Below the pieces are notes generated by a model. It saw only the letters and a program-made list of their open reading frames with translations, ran no database searches and had not been told where the DNA came from. From NCBI RefSeq assembly GCF_011516935.1, contig NZ_WOTF01000013.1:1-58082 (forward strand): a stretch of DNA of 58,082 bases, in the 5' to 3' direction. This document shows, piece by piece, positions 49,447-57,983 of this stretch; position 1 is the stretch's first letter, and the number at the start of each line of letters is the position of its first letter. The DNA is from Acetobacter farinalis. GTDB lineage: Bacteria; Pseudomonadota; Alphaproteobacteria; Acetobacterales; Acetobacteraceae. Made by a program: the position numbers and the translations under genes.

Positions 49447-52400
49447 GACTGTATTCCTCAAGAATGCGGCTTTCTCGTTTTCTCAGGCGCGTATAGAGCC
49501 AGGGCACAATGAACAGCGTGGCGCAGGTGCCCACCATCAGGCCACCAATCACGGCGCGCCCAAGCGGTGCGTTCTGCTCGCCTCCGTCCCCAAGCCCCAG
49601 AGACATGGGCAACATGCCGATAATCATCGCGAGGGATGTCATCAGAATGGGGCGCAGGCGTGCCTGCCCTGCCGCGATGGCAGCCTCGGCGGCACTCAGC
49701 CCGTCCGCGCGCCGTTCCTTGGCGAAAGTCACCAGCAGGATCGAATTGGCGCTGGCCACCCCCACACTCATGATCGCGCCCATCAGGGAGGGAACAGAGA
49801 AGGTTGTTCCCGTAACAAACAGCATGAACACAATCCCGCACATCGCCCCCGGGAGGCCGAGCACGACCACGAACGGGTCCATGAAGGACTGGAAGTTCAC
49901 CGCCATCAGCAGATAGACCGCAACAGCCGCAACCATCAGACCGATACCCAGCCGGGTAAACGCGGAATGCATGCTCTCGATCTGCCCCTGAACGGAGATC
50001 GTGTTTCCGGCTGTAAGCTCACCGCGATGGCGCGCAATCACCTGATCAATCGCCCGGGCGATGCTCCCCAGATCACGCCCTTCCGCACTGGCGTCCACAT
50101 CCAGCGTTGGCTGGATATTGCTGTGTGAAATGACATTCTGGGCCGTGCCACGCGTGATGGTGGCAACATTGTTCAGCAGGATGGAGGAATGCTGGCTGCC
50201 GCTTGCATCCGCAATAACCGTGTTACGCAGGTCCCCAAGGTTATTGACCCGATACTGCGGCGTCTGCACTGCAAGCGGATACTGAATACCCGAAGCCGGA
50301 TCAACCCAGAAATTCGGTGTCACCGTGTTGGATGAGGCCAGAGACACCATCACATTACGCGCAACGTCATTCAGCGTCAGGCCCAGATCCAGAGCGCGCT
50401 CGCGGTCAATGTCCACGGCAAGTTCGGGTGCCGCAATCTGCTGGTGCAGATGCACGTCCACCAGGCCGGGAATACGCGCGACTTCCTCCCGCACTTCCTG
50501 CATGACCTTGCGGTTATTGACCGCATCATACCCGGAAATACGGATATCCACCTGTGCCGGCAGGCCAAAGTTCAGAATCTGGGTGATGATATCGGCGGGC
50601 TGGAAATAGAACACGCACTGCGGGAAGCGGCGGGCCAGTTCCGTCCGCAAGGTGCGGATATACTCTCCGGTCGGGCGATGCCCTTCCTTCAGCTCCACCA
50701 TGATCTGCCCGTCATTCGGTCCAACCGTGGTGCCATCATCAAAAGGCATGGAATACCGGAAAGGAATGCCGATGTTATCAAGCATCAGAGCCCGTTCGTT
50801 CTCAGGCACGATTTCTCGGATCACATCTTCAACCTGATCGAACAGATGTTCGGTGCTTTCTATACGCGTGCCCTCGGGCGCACGAACATGCAGCTTGAAC
50901 TCACCTGCATCGATTGTCGGGAAGAAATCCTGACCAACCTGCGTTGCAAGGCCAGCGGCAACCACAACGATAATCCCGGCGAATGCGGGGGCTTTCCATC
51001 TGCTCGCAATAAGACCCCGCAGGGTGCGCACATAAGTCTCGCGCAGGCGTTCAAACTGGCGGTCAAAAGCCACCCCAAACCGCGCGATTGGACCAGGAGG
51101 CAGGCCCGCTTCACGGCGGCGTGCGGCATGCTCTTCCTCAGAACGCAGCAAAAGTGCTGCGAAAATCGGCACCAGTGTCCGGCTGATGGCGTAGGACGCA
51201 AGCATGGCATACACAACGGCAAGCGCCATGGGCGTAAAAAGAAAGCGCGAAGGGCCAACCAGAAATTCGACCGAAACGAACACGCTGGAGATGGCCAGCG
51301 TCGAAACCAGTGTCGGAAGAGCAATTTCCGCAGCCCCCCTGAGCACGGCCTGCCGCAGTTCCACGCCGTCGTGACGCACACGGTGGATATTCTCGATCGT
51401 GACCGTCGCATCATCCACCAGAATACCGACAGCAAGTGCCAGCCCGCCCAGTGTCATCAGGTTCAGTGTCTCTCCGGTCCATGAAAGCACGGCAATGGAG
51501 GAGAGAATGGCCAGCGGAATGGAGACGGCGACAATAATGGTCGAACGCCAGCTTGCAAGGAACGCAAGAATCATCGCAGCTGTCAGCAAACCTGCAATCA
51601 GGGCTTCAGACGCAACACCCTTGATGGCCGCCTTGACGAACAGGGACTGGTCGAACAGTTCCTCGATTTTCATGCCCGCCGGAGCTGCCGCCCGCGTAAC
51701 AGGCAGAACCTCGTTCCGAATGGCGTTCACCACATCCAGTGTCGAGGCATTGCCTGCCTTCATGACGGACAGTAGCACCGAACGCTGCCCCTCACGACGC
51801 ACGACATTCTGCTGCACGGCGGTGCCATCGCGCACCTGCGCCACATCTGAAACCCGGATTATCGCCCCTGTTTTCTCATCACGCTTCAGGGGAACACTGT
51901 TCAGGCGCGCCGCAACATCCGGCATGCCATTCATTCTGATATCATACTGGGTGGCGCCGAATTTTACCGTTCCACCCGGCAGTGTCAGATTCTGGACATT
52001 CATCGCATTGGAGACATCCAGCGGTGTCAGCCCCACGCCTGCAAGCTTGTTGGCATCAATATCCACCATGACCTGACGGATCTTGCCGCCAAAGGGCGGC
52101 GGCAACAATGTGCCGGGAATGGGCGCAAGCTGCTGGCGAATACGATAGATCCCGTAATCATACAGATCACTTTCCGTCAGTTTATCAGAAGAGAGGGAAA
52201 GCTGGAGAACAGGCACACTGGATGCGCTGTACTGCATGATGATGGGGGGCTGAATTCCTGGCGGCAGAAAAGCCCGGATTGAGTTTGTTGCAGAAACAGT
52301 CTGGGCCATTGCCAGATCAACATTAACCCCGGGCTGGAAATACAGTTTTTCCACAACGAGGCCAGGCGTTGTCTGGCTCTCGATTGTCCTGAGATTGTTG

Positions 52401-52624
52401 ACGAAAAAGCTGTTTGAGAACTCTGTATAAGTACTGATACGTTTTTCGGTTTCAGCAGCGTCCAGCCCGTCATAAAACCAGACGACGGTCACAACCGGGA
52501 TATCGATATTCGGAAACACATCGGTAGATGTTCGAAAGACGGCCGTAATGCCCAGAAGCAGGATCAGGATCCCTGCGACAAGGAATGTGTAAGGCCGTCG
52601 AAGCGCAAGGACGACGATCCCCAT
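49439..52624 (-). CDS. RND multidrug efflux transporter (HAE1-like)
   Basis: The 1061-residue product has the two-fold RND architecture: helix 1, a large porter/docking loop, six helices, then a repeat. Asp404-Asp405 in TM4 (GILVDDATVTIENIHR) are the proton-relay residues. FPNIDIPVVTVVW after TM1 and FFPTIDAGEFKLHVRAPEGT after TM7 are typical. The substrate cannot be predicted. It is the first gene of the operon pump-adaptor-channel, divergent from an AraC regulator. Confidence 0.95.
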   Translation of the reverse strand: MGIVVLALRRPYTFLVAGILILLLGITAVFRTSTDVFPNIDIPVVTVVWFYDGLDAAETEKRISTYTEFSNSFFVNNLRTIESQTTPGLVVEKLYFQPGVNVDLAMAQTVSATNSIRAFLPPGIQPPIIMQYSASSVPVLQLSLSSDKLTESDLYDYGIYRIRQQLAPIPGTLLPPPFGGKIRQVMVDIDANKLAGVGLTPLDVSNAMNVQNLTLPGGTVKFGATQYDIRMNGMPDVAARLNSVPLKRDEKTGAIIRVSDVAQVRDGTAVQQNVVRREGQRSVLLSVMKAGNASTLDVVNAIRNEVLPVTRAAAPAGMKIEELFDQSLFVKAAIKGVASEALIAGLLTAAMILAFLASWRSTIIVAVSIPLAILSSIAVLSWTGETLNLMTLGGLALAVGILVDDATVTIENIHRVRHDGVELRQAVLRGAAEIALPTLVSTLAISSVFVSVEFLVGPSRFLFTPMALAVVYAMLASYAISRTLVPIFAALLLRSEEEHAARRREAGLPPGPIARFGVAFDRQFERLRETYVRTLRGLIASRWKAPAFAGIIVVVAAGLATQVGQDFFPTIDAGEFKLHVRAPEGTRIESTEHLFDQVEDVIREIVPENERALMLDNIGIPFRYSMPFDDGTTVGPNDGQIMVELKEGHRPTGEYIRTLRTELARRFPQCVFYFQPADIITQILNFGLPAQVDIRISGYDAVNNRKVMQEVREEVARIPGLVDVHLHQQIAAPELAVDIDRERALDLGLTLNDVARNVMVSLASSNTVTPNFWVDPASGIQYPLAVQTPQYRVNNLGDLRNTVIADASGSQHSSILLNNVATITRGTAQNVISHSNIQPTLDVDASAEGRDLGSIARAIDQVIARHRGELTAGNTISVQGQIESMHSAFTRLGIGLMVAAVAVYLLMAVNFQSFMDPFVVVLGLPGAMCGIVFMLFVTGTTFSVPSLMGAIMSVGVASANSILLVTFAKERRADGLSAAEAAIAAGQARLRPILMTSLAMIIGMLPMSLGLGDGGEQNAPLGRAVIGGLMVGTCATLFIVPWLYTRLRKRESRILEEYSHV

Positions 52625-52802
52625 TTGAATGTCTCTGTTTCAGATGGCTTTGGAGCACGAAACCCGTACCCCGCTTGTCCGGCGCACCCGGGTGCATCGG
52701 ACAAATCGGCAAGCTTTTCGCCATGACAAGATACCGCGCCACGCCTGCTCCAGCTCCTCCGGGACCAGTGTTCTCAGGGAGGGAGCATCAACGCTGTGCG
52801 GG

Positions 52803-52821
52803 GCTTGGTCGGATCATGCAA
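52803..52821 (-). promoter_or_regulatory. Candidate AraC operator I
   Basis: Minus-strand TTGCATGATCCGACCAAGC matches site III at 16 of 19 positions. It is the copy nearest the RND operon. Confidence 0.5.
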
Positions 52822-52861
52822 TTTTGTACGCCCCAACCGGTAGAGCAATTCGATCAGATAC

Positions 52862-52880
52862 TTGCACAATCCTGCCAGGC
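52862..52880 (+). promoter_or_regulatory. Candidate AraC operator II
   Basis: TTGCACAATCCTGCCAGGC matches site III at 15 of 19 positions. The preceding CGATCAGATAC is shared with site III. Confidence 0.5.
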
Positions 52881-52999
52881 AGGAACGCAGCCCCACTCTG
52901 CGCCTCCAAAAAAGCGTGGGATGCCCCTGCTAAACCGCCTCTTTTGAGCGCTACGAACCTGCACCAAACTGCCCAAACATGCCCAATCCGATCAGATGC

Positions 53000-53018
53000 T
53001 TGCACAATCCGACCAAAC
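53000..53018 (+). promoter_or_regulatory. Candidate AraC operator III
   Basis: TTGCACAATCCGACCAAAC, 138 bases (close to 13 helical turns) after site II, and about 87 bases before the araC-type start codon. Confidence 0.5.
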
Positions 53019-53105
53019 TCCCCTCTTGCACCCCTGAATGGATCAGGCATGATCATAACTATGCAATAGATTATGTGACTGACCGAAAAACCGGAAACAC
53101 TTCTC

Positions 53106-54011
53106 ATGCAGGATCTTTTGTCACGGCTTAGCAACACGATTGACCGCCATTGCGTTGCGCCAACAACCCGCACTCTTGTGCCGGGCCTGATGTTGTTTCG
53201 GGCCGAAGCCCCCACAACACCCATGGACGTGATTTACGACCCCCGCTTCTGTGTGATCGTGCAGGGTTCAAAGCAGGTCATGCTGTGTGACAAGCTGTTC
53301 GATTACGATGCCAGCAAATATCTCGTCACCGCTGTTGACCTCCCGGTGACGGGGCAGATTACTCAGGCAACGCAGGAAAAGCCCTATCTGGCCCTCTGCC
53401 TGACACTGGACCCCGCCCAGATTGCAGACTTGCTGCTCGAAATGAAAGATGTTCCTCCCTCCCATAACGCGGCCTGCCCATCCTGCATGACCGTCAGTGC
53501 GCTCACTCACGAGATTCTGGACCCCGTGAGCCGCCTTGTGGGGCTGCTTGAACACCCGGAAGATATTCCCATCCTTCAGCGCGCCTTCGTGCGTGAGCTT
53601 CTGTACCGGCTTTTACACGGCCCACAAGGCTATGTGCTCCGGCAGATTGCCACAGCGGGTACCAACCTTTCCCAACTCAACCGGGCCATAGGGTGGATCC
53701 GAACCCATTACGCGGAATCCTTCGATATTGCGTCTGTTGCGAAAATTGCGGGCATGAGCCCATCATCATTCCATCGGCATTTTCGCGCCGCGACCATGAT
53801 GAGCCCCTTGCAATACCGCACACGCCTGCGCCTTCAGGAAGCGCGCCTGAAGCTTCTCAATGCCACGGTAGATGCCGCTGAAGCGGGTTTTTCTGTCGGA
53901 TATGACAGCCCATCCCAATTCAGCCGCGAATACCGGCGCATGTTCGGTGTGCCTCCGGCACGGGATGCACAACGGCTCAGAAATGTGGAAGACAACATGT
54001 TTTCCGGGTAA
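53106..54011 (+). CDS. AraC-family regulator with AraC_N (PF06719-like) domain
   Basis: The 301-residue product has an N-terminal cupin-like ligand domain (DPRFCVIVQGSKQVMLCDKL; YLVTAVDLPVTGQITQA) typical of AraC_N regulators such as YqhC. The C-terminal double helix-turn-helix contains SFDIASVAKIAGMSPSSFHR and VGYDSPSQFSREYRRMFG. Members often control a neighbouring reductase or efflux gene. Here it is divergent from the RND operon, with repeated candidate operators in between. Two Cys at about residues 122 and 125 (CPSC) could sense electrophiles or oxidants. Confidence 0.93.
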   Translation: MQDLLSRLSNTIDRHCVAPTTRTLVPGLMLFRAEAPTTPMDVIYDPRFCVIVQGSKQVMLCDKLFDYDASKYLVTAVDLPVTGQITQATQEKPYLALCLTLDPAQIADLLLEMKDVPPSHNAACPSCMTVSALTHEILDPVSRLVGLLEHPEDIPILQRAFVRELLYRLLHGPQGYVLRQIATAGTNLSQLNRAIGWIRTHYAESFDIASVAKIAGMSPSSFHRHFRAATMMSPLQYRTRLRLQEARLKLLNATVDAAEAGFSVGYDSPSQFSREYRRMFGVPPARDAQRLRNVEDNMFSG

Positions 54012-54068
54012 TCTCTGTCGCGCGCCGCACTCATCCCTGCCGGAAGTGTCTGAGAAAATCCTGTTTCT

Positions 54069-55085
54069 TCAGTTTACAGCAGGGTCATGCGATGGCGTCA
54101 AAACCGCTTTTACGCCAGAGGCCGGTTCATACGCCATTGCCTCTCCAATCTCATCAAACGTAAATCTCTGCCCCAACCGCGTCCTGAACATGGGGTCGTC
54201 AATCATTGCAGAAAGAGCATCCAACGCGGCACGCAGTTTTGACACGTCCCTCACTGTTTCACTTCTGAAATTACTGAAACCCTTCATGGAAAGGCCTTTT
54301 GCTATAAACAGGCGTGACGATACAGAAACCGGCACAGCACCCCCCAGAAACCCGTAAAACGAGATGCTGCTGCTGGCAGGCAGGAGTGGGGCAATCCGAT
54401 TTATCAAATCTCCGCCAACACCATCGAAAACGGCAGTTGTACCAAGCTGTTCCGCAAGCACGGCAAAATCGTTCTCAAACCCTTCCGAGCCGATCACAAG
54501 CACATGTTCAACACCAGAAGCACGCAGCTCTTCCTGCGCCTTTTCTGATCTCACCAGAGAGATAAAGGGAATGTTCCTCCGCTGCGCGATCGCCGCAAGG
54601 GCGCGCCCGGTCGCGGAAGCCCCTGCCGTAACAATCACACCTTTATGCCCTTCCCCCAGCACCTCTTCCAGAAAGGCATAGCCCGTGATGGCATTGACCA
54701 GAGAGCCTGAATACTCTTCAGCATCGACGGTATCAGGGAGACGCAGGGCGCAGGTATACGGGACAACCACCCGCTCAGACCACAGCCCGATACTATGGGG
54801 GCTCTGCGTTAGCGACCGATAAAGCGCCACATTTTTCCCCAGAACTTCGGTCGGCACGCCATGACCGATGGAACGCACCACGCCTGAAGCGGAAGCCCCC
54901 CAAATGCCATAAAGGCGCTCGTTCAGCACAGCACTGTTCATCGGCGCGGACAGGAAAAACCGGTCCCCATGATTGATGGCCGCGGCAACAACATCCACCA
55001 GAATATGCCCTTCCGGAACATCCACAGGGGTTGGCACATCACGCACTTCAAGTTGACGGGTTTCCGTAACGCAAACAGCTTTCAT
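54069..55085 (-). CDS. Medium-chain dehydrogenase/reductase (quinone oxidoreductase type)
   Basis: The 338-residue product has the GroES-like N-terminal part and a Rossmann fold with VTAGASATGRALAAIAQRRN at about residues 145-164. This variant lacks the catalytic and structural zinc ligands of classical alcohol dehydrogenases, so an NADPH quinone or enone reductase is likely. The ATG at 55085 is preceded by GGGGAGAGAG; upstream in-frame starts would add 13 residues. It is divergent from an HxlR regulator, a common pairing for redox-stress genes. Confidence 0.88.
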   Translation of the reverse strand: MKAVCVTETRQLEVRDVPTPVDVPEGHILVDVVAAAINHGDRFFLSAPMNSAVLNERLYGIWGASASGVVRSIGHGVPTEVLGKNVALYRSLTQSPHSIGLWSERVVVPYTCALRLPDTVDAEEYSGSLVNAITGYAFLEEVLGEGHKGVIVTAGASATGRALAAIAQRRNIPFISLVRSEKAQEELRASGVEHVLVIGSEGFENDFAVLAEQLGTTAVFDGVGGDLINRIAPLLPASSSISFYGFLGGAVPVSVSSRLFIAKGLSMKGFSNFRSETVRDVSKLRAALDALSAMIDDPMFRTRLGQRFTFDEIGEAMAYEPASGVKAVLTPSHDPAVN

Positions 55086-55153
55086 CACACACTCTCTCCC
55101 CATACAGGACCCTTGCCGGGTCAAAATCCGAACGTATCAAGGTGGCCAGACCT

Positions 55154-55167
55154 ACTTTTTTGCAAGT
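55154..55167. promoter_or_regulatory. Candidate HxlR operator
   Basis: ACTT-TTTTGC-AAGT is a small dyad in the divergent promoter. HxlR-type regulators frequently bind sites of the form ACTT(AC)...(GT)AAGT, so this is a plausible but short match. Confidence 0.4.
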
Positions 55168-55190
55168 GCGGATATTTTTGTTAGTGTTTC

Positions 55191-55571
55191 ATGATGCAAC
55201 TCACCACACCCTGCCCTGTCGCGTTTACCTCGAAAATTCTCAGTGGCCGCTGGAAAGCCCGTATCGTATGGGCCATCATCCGGCAGGAACCGCTGCGCTT
55301 CTCTGAAATACGAAGGGCATGCCCCCCTATCAGCGATCGTATCCTGACAAAAGAACTGCGCGAGTTGGAAGCGTGGGGGCTGATTTCCCGCAAGGAATAC
55401 CCCGTCATTCCCCCAAAAACAGAATATCGCCTGACAGAACTTGGCAACACACTCCGCCCCGTCATGCAGTCAATGGCTGATTGGGGCGTGTCTCATCGCC
55501 CGGATATCATGAAAGAACATAACCGGCAGCATGAGAAAAATGGGGATCTTCTTTCCTCTCCTTCAGAATGA
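55191..55571 (+). CDS. HxlR-family transcriptional regulator
   Basis: The 126-residue product has the HxlR winged helix: CPVAFTSKILSGRWKARIVW (residues 8-27), LRFSEIRRACPPISDRIL, TKELRELEAWGLISRKEYPV and TEYRLTELG. Cys8 is the position where redox- or electrophile-sensing members (YodB type) have their reactive Cys. It probably represses the divergent oxidoreductase and itself. Two adjacent ATGs exist at 55191 and 55194. Confidence 0.92.
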   Translation: MMQLTTPCPVAFTSKILSGRWKARIVWAIIRQEPLRFSEIRRACPPISDRILTKELRELEAWGLISRKEYPVIPPKTEYRLTELGNTLRPVMQSMADWGVSHRPDIMKEHNRQHEKNGDLLSSPSE

Positions 55572-55824
55572 GAGAAAAATAATCTGAGACAACACGCTCT
55601 CTATGGCGTCAGATGAACAGCTTCCGGGCTGCATCACCCCCGTGATGACCGAAATCGTCCCGCGTGCCTATAGCGCCAGGCTGAAGTATCCGCACCAGAA
55701 GTCGAGAGGCTTCATGCACCTGATAAAAGAGCAGCCACTTTGGCCAGCACCTTCGAAGACCGTTCTGTCCAACGTGGAGCGCGGGATATCCCCGCCCCCC
55801 TGCCGGCCACACCCCGTATACGGC

Positions 55825-56715
55825 TTACTTTTCCTGTAATGGGTTGCTGCTGATAAACGGTAACGGCGCGCCCGGACTGAGATAAGTCGGCAGCGTTCCA
55901 TTCCACCGGTCGAGCGCCTTCTGTTGCAGAAGCGCCGGGGTCAAGGATTGTGATAATGCGCTGTTTGCCTTGGCCTGCGCCTGCGAGGTCACCAGAAGAG
56001 CCTGCGCCTGCCCTTGAGCGGTTGCAACGGCGGCATCCGCCTGTGCCTTCGCCTCAACAACCTGCTGCTGCGAGGAAATTCTGGTCTGCTGAAGCGTATA
56101 TTGTGCCTGCAAGGCCTGCTGCTGCGCAACCTGCTTTGCTTCAATGGCCTGAGCATAAGCGCGAGAGAACTCGAAGTTGGCCGTATTCACGGCTTCAATG
56201 CTCAGATGATACGGCAGCAGGGATTTGATAATCAGATCTTTGATCTGACCGTCCACCAGATCTCTCTTGGTGATAAGCTCCTCAGCATTATAGTTGGCGG
56301 TAATGGCTTTGACATCATTCGAGACTGTTGGCCCGACAATGCGCCGCCCCAGTGTCTCCAGATTACGGAAATCGCGGTAGAAGCCCGGCGCATCGACCGG
56401 GTTGATATGAAACGTGACCGAGACGGTTGTATGCACATCCTGAAGGTCATGCGTTGCCGCCCGTTCATCAGAAGACATGGTCTGCGGCTGTGTAGAAACC
56501 GCCACAATCCGCTGGTACACCGGTATGGCAAAATGTAGCCCCGGGTCGAGAGCCACAGGCTGCACAGAACCAAAGTTCAGGCGAATGCCGCAATATCCCG
56601 AGGAAATCTGATAAAAGGGATTGATAAGCAGCACGACAATCAATCCCGCGATTGCCGCAACCAGCCATTTCAGGGGTGATGAGGAAACCAGTCCGGACAA
56701 GGCAGGAACTTTCAC
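55825..56715 (-). CDS. SPFH/prohibitin-family membrane protein
   Basis: The 296-residue product has one N-terminal membrane helix (about residues 15-32), then an SPFH/band 7 domain (GYCGIRLNFGSVQPVALDPG, GLHFAIPVYQRIVAVSTQPQ, and SVTFHINPVDAPGFYRDF). A Gln/Ala-rich coiled coil runs from about residue 200 to 260. It resembles prohibitins and HflC more than stomatins. Such proteins form large membrane rings that often modulate FtsH-type proteolysis. No hflK or nfeD partner is adjacent, so its role is open. Confidence 0.88.
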   Translation of the reverse strand: MKVPALSGLVSSSPLKWLVAAIAGLIVVLLINPFYQISSGYCGIRLNFGSVQPVALDPGLHFAIPVYQRIVAVSTQPQTMSSDERAATHDLQDVHTTVSVTFHINPVDAPGFYRDFRNLETLGRRIVGPTVSNDVKAITANYNAEELITKRDLVDGQIKDLIIKSLLPYHLSIEAVNTANFEFSRAYAQAIEAKQVAQQQALQAQYTLQQTRISSQQQVVEAKAQADAAVATAQGQAQALLVTSQAQAKANSALSQSLTPALLQQKALDRWNGTLPTYLSPGAPLPFISSNPLQEK

Positions 56716-56903
56716 GATTGAATTCCTAAAATTATCAATTCCATTAGAACATCGCCATAAAATAATTCAGGCACTGAAATAGATTTTCTTTTTATTTAGA
56801 CGCCCAGCCCTGCTCATGCCCGATGCCTTGTCAAAGCAAAGCGCGGGCCTGCTGGTAAGTCAAGAGAGCCCTCCCTTCCCACCACCCCGCTTCCTGACAA
56901 CAC

Positions 56904-56939
56904 CAGAGCGCACCGCTCTGCTTCACATTCGTGAAGCAG
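56904..56939. repeat. Two adjacent hairpins sharing three bases
   Basis: CAGAGCG-CAC-CGCTCTG (56904-56920) and CTGCTTCAC-ATTC-GTGAAGCAG (56918-56939) are both perfect and share CTG, so they cannot be fully formed at the same time. REP-like or regulatory use is possible. Confidence 0.5.
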
Positions 56940-56983
56940 ACAGGCGATGCCGGACACGGAAGACGTGACAGGCGGTTTTACAG

Positions 56984-57007
56984 AAAAGGCCGTCCGAAAG
57001 CGGCCTT
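56984..57007 (-). terminator. Intrinsic terminator of the small minus-strand gene
   Basis: On the minus strand AAGGCCG-CTTTCGGA-CGGCCTT is followed by a T-run (TTTTC). It lies 27 bases after the stop of the 57035-57244 frame, which supports that frame being transcribed. Confidence 0.75.
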
Positions 57008-57034
57008 CACAGAACATACCGCGAGTAAAAAACT

Positions 57035-57244
57035 TTATTCCGCCTGAACATGAAGTGCAAAGCCACTCGCCTCTGGCTTTTCCAGGCCCGGCTTCAGTTC
57101 CATCGTTGGAATTTGATAATCGCCGTCATTCTGCTTTCGGTAAGGGATTGATGCAATGGTCTTCAGTGTCCGCATTCTTTCCCGAAGCTCGTCAGCAACG
57201 TTTTCGAATTTCTGGCTATCGAGACGGTCAACACGATAAGCCAC
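57035..57244 (-). CDS. Small hypothetical protein (69 residues)
   Basis: The frame starts with GTG, preceded by GGGGAG at nine bases. It encodes a charged, probably helical N-terminal half (DSQKFENVADELRERMRTLK) and a soluble C-terminal half ending in ALHVQAE. There is no signal peptide or Cys. I do not recognise the family. The good ribosome site and the terminator just downstream favour a real gene. It lies 76 bases downstream of the MlaC-type gene on the same strand and may be in its transcript. Confidence 0.5.
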   Translation of the reverse strand: MAYRVDRLDSQKFENVADELRERMRTLKTIASIPYRKQNDGDYQIPTMELKPGLEKPEASGFALHVQAE

Positions 57245-57320
57245 GTATGCTGACTCCCCGGGATTACACGATAATCCTTACCAGTCATCACTGGCACGCC
57301 GAAGGTGCAGACAGACCAGC

Positions 57321-57938
57321 TTATCCGTGCCGGGCGAGCTGGCGCGCCAATGTCTGAAGCAGAATATCTATATTGCCGTTATTCCGTTCAATAAAAGAGA
57401 CATAATCCTGTCTCTCCGTTAAGCGCAAACTTACACCTTCAGCGATCATATCCACGACTTTCGGATCGCCATTCGCCTGCTTGACAATCCACAGAACCTT
57501 AGCACCAGGCTGATTGGGGCGCGTAATAACAGTCTCCACGGCCATATCCTCACCGAAGGCAGAGGCACGGCCTATTGTAAACGTTATCCTGCTATAGTCA
57601 CCAAGCCTTTCTGTAATCGAATTCGTAAAGATGGCGTGAAATAAACCAAGATACCGCAGCCTCTGTCCGGGCGTTGCGATGCGCCAATATGTGCCCAAAC
57701 AGTAACGGGCGACATCATCCACATCCACCGCTCGGTCCAGAAAGGGGCGCATTTGCGTCTTCTTTTCCGAAAGCGACGTCGTGCCATTCATGATGTCAAT
57801 CCACTGCCGGCCAAGCATCTGCACGAATGTTTGTGCGGACTGTGCAGAACCCGCTGCGCATACAGGAACTGCTGCAGCAAGACAGGCAAGAGTAAGGAAT
57901 ACACTGAACAGCTTACGGCGGAAAAAATAGTTTTGCAT
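57321..57938 (-). CDS. MlaC/Ttg2D-family periplasmic phospholipid-binding protein
   Basis: The 205-residue product has a signal peptide (hydrophobic at about 10-27, ending VCA-AG). The MlaC fold is marked by the segments WIDIMNGTTSLSEKKTQMRP, DVDDVARYCLGTYWRIATPG, and VIAEGVSLRL-like DMIAEGVSLRLTERQDYVSF near the C-terminus. MlaC shuttles phospholipids between membranes; the hopanoid-locus protein HpnM belongs to the same family and cannot be excluded. No mlaABDEF genes are adjacent. GAGGAGC precedes the ATG. Confidence 0.88.
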   Translation of the reverse strand: MQNYFFRRKLFSVFLTLACLAAAVPVCAAGSAQSAQTFVQMLGRQWIDIMNGTTSLSEKKTQMRPFLDRAVDVDDVARYCLGTYWRIATPGQRLRYLGLFHAIFTNSITERLGDYSRITFTIGRASAFGEDMAVETVITRPNQPGAKVLWIVKQANGDPKVVDMIAEGVSLRLTERQDYVSFIERNNGNIDILLQTLARQLARHG

Positions 57939-57983
57939 AAAGAGCTCCTCTGGATATGGGCTTCATTTTCCTACAGCGTGTCG

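Larger units (their letters stand above)
52625..53105. promoter_or_regulatory. 481-base divergent regulatory region of the RND operon and AraC gene
   Basis: No convincing gene lies here. The region carries three related copies of a 19-bp element resembling TTGCACAATCCGACCAAAC (52803-52821 inverted, 52862-52880 and 53000-53018 direct), which are listed separately. The two direct copies also share the preceding CGATCAGAT[A/G]C, making a 22-bp direct repeat with one mismatch. Confidence 0.65.
56716..57034. other. 319-base intergenic region with hairpins
   Basis: It contains two overlapping hairpins at 56904-56939 and the terminator of the upstream minus-strand small gene. The AT-rich part at 56716-56800 probably holds the promoter of the SPFH gene. 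No further gene is apparent. Confidence 0.55.

Noticed and set aside
55603..55839. 78-codon plus-strand frame and overlapping minus-strand frames between the HxlR and SPFH genes
   Set aside because: No ribosome binding site, no domain, and frames on both strands are equally open. Possibly a decayed remnant, but nothing can be supported.
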